A stretch of DNA of 64,000 bases from an uncultured Collinsella sp. (GTDB lineage Bacteria; Actinomycetota; Coriobacteriia; Coriobacteriales; Coriobacteriaceae). The notes under the pieces are model-generated. The model was not told the origin of the DNA. It ran no database searches and was given only the letters and a program-made list of their open reading frames with translations. This document shows positions 59,405 to 64,000 of this stretch, in pieces (position 1 is the stretch's first letter; each line of letters opens with the position of its first letter). The position numbers and the translations under genes were made by a program. The DNA lies in the NCBI GenBank assembly GCA_902490305.1, contig CABUDI010000007.1, forward strand, positions 1 to 64,000, in the 5' to 3' direction.

Positions 59405-60547
59405 GTGGTAAAGGCACTCAAGATCGAGATATTCCTGCTGTGCATGATTATTCTTATCGGACTTGCCGTACGAAGCCGTCGCTCCCTGTTCTCGAGCACC
59501 CAGCAGCTTTTGTTTAGCATGCTGGGCTACACGTCTGCTGCCTACATTTTCTTCGATATGATCTGGACGCTCTCGGACGGCGTGAGCACTCCTGTAGGCA
59601 TCACGGCCAACTGGATTTCCAACGCGGTTTCGTTTTCGCTGTTCGCCATCGCGTGCCTCATTTGGTTTTTCTATTCCGAGACGATGCAGGGCTCACGGCT
59701 CCTGACCACGCCCTATAGGGTGGTACTTTTAACGTTGCCAACCGCATTGGTGGTCGTTCTGGCATTTACCAGCTACTGGACGCACGCTATGTTCTATATC
59801 GATGCGCGGGGCGTATATCGTCGCGGAGCGCTTTATATGATTCAGCCTATCGTTAGCTACTGCTACGTCATATATACGTCCTTGCATGCCTTTATTCAGG
59901 CTCGAAAAGTCGAAAGCCTGCAAAAGAAGGCCATTTATCGCACCCTCGCCTTTTTTGCGGTTCCCGCTCTGGTGGGCGGTACCTTTCAGATCGTATACTC
60001 GGTGCCTGGCCTTTGTGTCGGCATAATGATTAGCATGTTGCTGCTCTATATCATCTGCCAGGAGCAACTGATCTCGACTGACCCGTTGACTGGACTCAAC
60101 AACCGCAACCGTTTTGAGACCTATATGCTGTCGCTCTTTTCAAATGTGGATCAGGCCGAAGATGTATATCTGCTTATGATGGACGCCGACGGCTTTAAGC
60201 AGATTAACGATCGCTATGGACATGTGGAGGGCGACCATGCTCTTCAGGTAATATCCGCTGCGCTCAAAGAGGTCTGCTCGGCGTCTGGTGGCTTTATCGC
60301 GCGTTATGGTGGCGATGAGTTCGTGGTGCTCCAAAAGGCAGCGGCGGAACAGGATATCATGCATCTGTGCGCGACAATCAACGACGAGCTCGCGCATGCC
60401 GAGGTGCCGTATGCATTGCGGATGTCCATCGGTTGCGCGCGGGTCGGCGATGGTATTGATACCTGGCAAAACCTGCTTCGCGCCGCCGACACGGAACTCT
60501 ACCGTGTCAAGGCCGAGAAAAAGAAAGCCGGCGTTCAGATACGCTAG
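59405..60547 (+). CDS. Membrane diguanylate cyclase (GGDEF)
   Basis: 380 residues. Seven or so membrane segments (about 1-215, 7TM-type sensor) precede a GGDEF domain (about 220-378) with STDPLTGLNNRNRFE, LLMMDADGFKQINDRYGH and the intact active site RYGGDEFVVL. It makes c-di-GMP from two GTP. The I-site RxxD is not evident. The GTG at 59405 follows AGGGAGGG; TTG at 59387 lies upstream of that site. No EAL/HD-GYP gene is in the window. Confidence 0.9.
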   Translation: MVKALKIEIFLLCMIILIGLAVRSRRSLFSSTQQLLFSMLGYTSAAYIFFDMIWTLSDGVSTPVGITANWISNAVSFSLFAIACLIWFFYSETMQGSRLLTTPYRVVLLTLPTALVVVLAFTSYWTHAMFYIDARGVYRRGALYMIQPIVSYCYVIYTSLHAFIQARKVESLQKKAIYRTLAFFAVPALVGGTFQIVYSVPGLCVGIMISMLLLYIICQEQLISTDPLTGLNNRNRFETYMLSLFSNVDQAEDVYLLMMDADGFKQINDRYGHVEGDHALQVISAALKEVCSASGGFIARYGGDEFVVLQKAAAEQDIMHLCATINDELAHAEVPYALRMSIGCARVGDGIDTWQNLLRAADTELYRVKAEKKKAGVQIR

Positions 60548-60548
60548 G

Positions 60549-60590
60549 AAAAGGGGCACACGACCGTTGCGATGGTCGTGCGCCCCTTTT
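60549..60590 (+). terminator. Terminator after the GGDEF gene
   Basis: AAAAGGGGC-CACGACC pairs with GGTCGTG-GCCCCTTTT, ending in TTTT. Confidence 0.9.
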
Positions 60591-60737
60591 GCGTTTGTGG
60601 GGGCCACCGGCCATAATGCCCGGGCGCGGTGCGGCAAGGCGGGCGTCTGCCGCTGCGACTCGGTACGAAATCAACGAGAACCAGTGCACTCCATTAAGCT
60701 AAAGTGTTTGAAGGCCCTCCCTAAAAAGGTGAGCTCG

Positions 60738-61673
60738 CTAGGCTTTTTTGGGTTTGTTGACGATGATGATGCCGCCGCAGACCAACAACAGGGCAACGAT
60801 GACGGTAACGGGGCTCGTGCCAGCGCCCTCGCCGAGCAGCAGTGCGCTCAACAGCACGCCAAAGACCGGGTTCATAAAGCCAAAGACCGACACGCGGCTG
60901 ACGGGGTTGACGGCGAGCAGGCGGGACCACAGCGAGTACGCGACGGCGGAGATAAGCGCCATGTAGATGATGAGCGCGATGGCGGGGGCGACTTCGGTGG
61001 GGGACAATGTGCCGCCCATCAAAAACCCGATGGCGGTAAGGACCAGGCCGCCGACTAAAAACTGCCAACCAGCGAGCAAGACGCCGTCATGCTCGCGCGA
61101 GAAGATGCCAATGAGACAGGTCGATAGGGCGCCCGCGACAGTGGAAGCCAAGATAAAGCCTTCGCCGTCGAGCGTAAAGCCAAAGGTGCCATCCGCACCC
61201 GAAAGGTTGACGAGCGCGACGCCGGCAAAGCCCAGCGCACAGCCAAGCACCTTGGCCGTATTGAGCTTCTCGGTGTGAAATGCCAAGGCGGCAAAGAGGA
61301 TTGCGAGGAAGTTGGCGCTGGCCTCGATGATGGAGCTCGACATGGCACTGGCACGCGAGAGTCCCAGATAGAAAAAGAAGTACTGCCCGATAGTCTGGAA
61401 GAGCGACAGGATGCAGATGGGCTTGATATCGCGCACCTGTGGGACGAGCGGGCGGCGCTGGGCTGTGCTCATACCGGCGATAACCAGGATACCGGCAAGC
61501 GTGAAGCGCAAACCTGCAAAGAGTAGCTGCGAGGCGCTATCGTGCGCCGGGATACCAAAGAGTGCGTAGCCGATCTTGATGCAGGGAAAGGCCGATCCCC
61601 AGAGTGCACAGCAAACAAGACAGCCCAGGATGAGTCCGGGCAGGGTGGCGAGATACGGCTTGCGGCTTTCCAT
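60738..61673 (-). CDS. EamA/DMT-family transporter
   Basis: 311 residues, ten hydrophobic segments, with the conserved GSAFPCIKIGY start and a second EamA repeat ending SRVSVFGFMNPVFGVLLSALLLGE. It belongs to the RhaT/YdcZ-like drug/metabolite group; substrate open. It is different from the DMT gene at 7614. AGGAGAAGGAC precedes the ATG. The purL terminator lies just upstream, so it has its own promoter. Confidence 0.87.
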   Translation of the reverse strand: MESRKPYLATLPGLILGCLVCCALWGSAFPCIKIGYALFGIPAHDSASQLLFAGLRFTLAGILVIAGMSTAQRRPLVPQVRDIKPICILSLFQTIGQYFFFYLGLSRASAMSSSIIEASANFLAILFAALAFHTEKLNTAKVLGCALGFAGVALVNLSGADGTFGFTLDGEGFILASTVAGALSTCLIGIFSREHDGVLLAGWQFLVGGLVLTAIGFLMGGTLSPTEVAPAIALIIYMALISAVAYSLWSRLLAVNPVSRVSVFGFMNPVFGVLLSALLLGEGAGTSPVTVIVALLLVCGGIIIVNKPKKA

Positions 61674-61707
61674 GATGTCCTTCTCCTATACGCGCAAAGC
61701 AAAAAAG

Positions 61708-61740
61708 AACCCGCCTCCGGGCGTGCCGGTGGCGGGTGTT
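61708..61740 (-). terminator. Terminator of purL
   Basis: AACCCGCC/GGCGGGTGTT with an inner CCGG/CCGG stem; the minus strand continues TTCTTTTTT. Confidence 0.88.
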
Positions 61741-61774
61741 GTTACCCGAGGGGATTGTACCCGATGGGAAAGCT

Positions 61775-64000
61775 TTAAGCGAAGTAGGCTACGCCGCTCT
61801 CAAAGATCGGCATGAACTTATCGCCGGGGACATGCTCGGGCACGTTGCGGTACAGGTTGTCGCCGCGGCGCTCGGCATGACCCATCTTGCCCAGGACGCG
61901 GCCGTCGGGGCTCGTGATACCCTCGATGGCAAGTGCGGAGCCGTTGGGGTTGACGGAAAGGTCCATGCTCGGCTTGCCGTCCTCGCCCACGTACTGCGTG
62001 GCGACCTGGCCGTTGGCGATGAGCTGGGCGAGCACCTCGTCATTGGCGACAAAGCGGCCCTCGCCGTGGCTGATGGCGACGGTGTAGGGGTCGTCCAGGC
62101 TGCACTGCGACAGCCACGGGGACAGGTTGGACGAGATGCGGGTGCGCACCAGACGGCTCTGGTGGCGGCCGATGGTGTTAAAGGTCAGCGTGGGTGCATC
62201 CGGCGTGGCGTCGACGATGTCGCCATAGGGCACCAGGCCGAGCTTGACCAGGGCCTGGAAGCCGTTGCAAATGCCCAGCATCAGGCCATCGCGGGCCTTG
62301 AGCAGGTCGCGGACTGCTTCGGTGACCTCGGGAGCGCGGAAGAACGCCGTGATGAACTTGGCGGAGCCGTCGGGCTCGTCGCCGCCCGAGAAGCCGCCGG
62401 GGATCATGACAATCTGGCTTGCACGGATGCGGCGGGCAAGCTCGTGGGTGCTCTCGGCGACGGCCTCGGGCGTGAGGTTGTTGATCACGAAGGTGTCGGC
62501 CTCGGCGCCGGCGGCGCGGAAGGCACGGGCGCTATCGTACTCGCAGTTGTTGCCGGGGAACACGGGGATGATCACGCGCGGGCGGGCGATCTTGGCGCCG
62601 CCGTACACGTGGATATCCTTGGCACGGAAGTCGATGGCCTCGACCTCGGGGGTCTCGCCGGCGCTGCGGTAGGCAAAGACGCCCTCGATGCCGCTCTCCC
62701 AGGCCTCCTGGAGCTTGGAGAGCTCGATGACCTCGGAGCCGGTGTCGATGACATAGCCCTCAACGGTGGTGCCCAGAGGCTCGACGACAACGCCGTCGGC
62801 GACCTCGGGCAGCTCGGCATCCTCGGCGAGCTCGACGATAAAGCTGCCATAGAGCGGGGTGAAGAGGCTCTCCACGTCCACATCCTCGGCAAGCTCGATA
62901 CCGATCTGGTTGCCGACGCACATCTTAAAGAGGCTCTCGGCGCCGCAGCCGTAGCCGGGTGTGGAGACGGCCAGGGCGTCGCCGGCGGCGGTGAGCGCTT
63001 CGACAGCGTCAAATGCGGCGAGAAGCTGCTGGGCATCGGGACGGTAGTCCTCGCCATAGGTGGCGGGGGCGATACGGACAACGCGGTGCGTCAGGCCCTT
63101 GAACTCGGGGGAGACGGCGCGGGCTGCCTTGCCTACGGCGACAGCGAAGCTGATCAGGGTCGGCGGAACGTTTAGCTCGCCGGCTTCGTCCTCAAACGAG
63201 CCGCTCATGGAATCCTTACCGCCGATGGCGCCGGCACCCAGGTCGACCTGGGCCATAAGGGCGCCCAGGACGGCTGCCATGGGCTTGCCCCAACGCTCAG
63301 CCTCGGTGCGCAGACGCTCGAAGTACTCCTGGAAGGAGAGGTAGGCGCGCTTGTGCTCAAAGCCGGCGGCAACGAGCTTGGCGATGGACTCGACTACGGA
63401 CAGGTATGCGCCCGCAAACTGGTCGGCTTCCATCAGGTAGGGGTTGAAGCCCCATGCCATAGCGCTCGCCGTGGTGGTCTCGCCGTCCACGGGGAACTTG
63501 GCGACCATGGCAGAGCTCGGAGTGAGCTGCGTCTTGCCGCCAAAGGGCATGAGCACGGTTGCGGCGCCGATGGTGGAGTCGAAGCGCTCGGAAAGGCCCT
63601 TGTTGGAGGCGACGTTGAGGTCGGTGACCAGCGAGGTCATGCGCTCGGCAAGCGTGGTGCCGGCCCAGCTGGGCTGCCACACGCTACGGGCACACACGTG
63701 GGCGACCTGGTGCTTGGGCGCACCGTTGGAGTTGAGGAACTCGCGGGACAGGTCGACGATGGCGACGCCGTTCCAGGCCATGCGCATGCGCGGCTCGGCG
63801 GTAACCTCGGCGATAACGGTCGCCTCGAGGTTCTCCTCGGCGGCGTAGCCCATGAACTCCTCGACGTCACCGTCGGCGACGGCGCAGGCCATACGCTCCT
63901 GGGACTCGGAGATGGCGAGCTCGGTGCCGTCCAGGCCGTCGTACTTCTTGGTCACGGTGTCCAGGTCCACGTACAGGCCGTCGGCAAGCTCGCCCACGGC
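61775..64000 (-). CDS. purL: Phosphoribosylformylglycinamidine synthase PurL, 5' end outside the window
   Basis: 741 residues are visible; the N-terminal part runs off the right edge. Seen are the second ATPase-type half of the synthetase (GIVIGGKDSMSG-like segment AGAIGGKDSMSGSF, ISFAVAVG) and, from about 490 of the visible part, a fused glutaminase domain: RPRVIIPVFPGNNCEYDSA, the nucleophile Cys in GICNGFQ and His-Glu in SHGEGR. This is the long (about 1240-residue) single-chain form rather than separate PurS/Q/L. It converts FGAR and glutamine to FGAM in purine synthesis. Confidence 0.93.
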   Translation of the reverse strand, partial: AVGELADGLYVDLDTVTKKYDGLDGTELAISESQERMACAVADGDVEEFMGYAAEENLEATVIAEVTAEPRMRMAWNGVAIVDLSREFLNSNGAPKHQVAHVCARSVWQPSWAGTTLAERMTSLVTDLNVASNKGLSERFDSTIGAATVLMPFGGKTQLTPSSAMVAKFPVDGETTTASAMAWGFNPYLMEADQFAGAYLSVVESIAKLVAAGFEHKRAYLSFQEYFERLRTEAERWGKPMAAVLGALMAQVDLGAGAIGGKDSMSGSFEDEAGELNVPPTLISFAVAVGKAARAVSPEFKGLTHRVVRIAPATYGEDYRPDAQQLLAAFDAVEALTAAGDALAVSTPGYGCGAESLFKMCVGNQIGIELAEDVDVESLFTPLYGSFIVELAEDAELPEVADGVVVEPLGTTVEGYVIDTGSEVIELSKLQEAWESGIEGVFAYRSAGETPEVEAIDFRAKDIHVYGGAKIARPRVIIPVFPGNNCEYDSARAFRAAGAEADTFVINNLTPEAVAESTHELARRIRASQIVMIPGGFSGGDEPDGSAKFITAFFRAPEVTEAVRDLLKARDGLMLGICNGFQALVKLGLVPYGDIVDATPDAPTLTFNTIGRHQSRLVRTRISSNLSPWLSQCSLDDPYTVAISHGEGRFVANDEVLAQLIANGQVATQYVGEDGKPSMDLSVNPNGSALAIEGITSPDGRVLGKMGHAERRGDNLYRNVPEHVPGDKFMPIFESGVAYFA

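Noticed and set aside
61736..63175. 479-codon frame opposite purL
   Set aside because: Antisense shadow of a strongly conserved enzyme.

Overview
The window looks like chromosome of a high-GC Gram-positive gut bacterium of the class Coriobacteriia, most like Collinsella. This rests on about 60% GC judged by eye, strong AGGAGG-type ribosome binding sites with frequent GTG starts, a conjugated bile acid hydrolase, Gram-positive surface anchors of LAxTG type, an anaerobe-type reverse rubrerythrin, a lactate dehydrogenase/EtfAB set with a ferredoxin-bearing EtfA, and a fused PurL. The genus is inference. About 54 protein genes were found. I found no tRNA, rRNA, CRISPR array, transposase or integrase.

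Layout. 1-5.2 kb: a beta-helix surface protein flanked by a duplicated permease tail, an NCS2 purine permease, a deformylase-like protein lacking its catalytic Glu, and a bile salt hydrolase. 5.2-11.2 kb: Kup potassium transporter, a DMT exporter divergent from a LysR regulator, and a fused XRE-HTH/alanine-type aminotransferase with its own operator. 11.4-17.5 kb: a catabolic cluster (amidohydrolase, two ceramidase-like hydrolases, PTS EIIBC) with a LysR gene downstream. 17.6-20.7 kb: canonical deformylase, MFS exporter and an acidic winged-helix protein with a long RGG tail. 20.7-21.05 kb: a gene-free stretch of five inverted repeats. 21.1-24.1 kb: pdxT-pdxS (PLP synthase) divergent from a PdxR-type regulator. 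24.1-25.7 kb: a probable PD-(D/E)xK nuclease gene bracketed by two copies of a 123-bp inverted-repeat element. 25.8-29.4 kb: reverse rubrerythrin, iron alcohol dehydrogenase, aldehyde dehydrogenase and a 27-residue hydrophobic peptide.

29.6-42.4 kb carries a HIRAN protein, a phosphoesterase, a DUF2130 protein, a DExH/DUF3516 helicase, two methyltransferases, a membrane XRE regulator with a DUF4097 partner, bacterial Elp3 and a spermidine-synthase-like protein. 42.4-48.0 kb is a three-gene module (TerB_N/TerB_C protein, BrxD-like ATPase, Lhr-like helicase) that resembles a defence system without BREX methylase or PglZ. 48.1-52.1 kb holds a DUF554 protein and a five-gene exported/surface operon with a LAQTG-anchored member. 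52.5-56.1 kb is the confurcating lactate dehydrogenase operon. 56.1-64 kb has an HD hydrolase, AzlCD, a KDG permease, a diguanylate cyclase, a second DMT transporter and the 3' part of purL.

Two kinds of small dispersed repeat run through the window. One is the 123-bp element (three copies), whose ends carry stops in all three frames. The other is a family of hairpins with a GGGACAGG core (three copies), joined by two further long inverted repeats near 21 kb.
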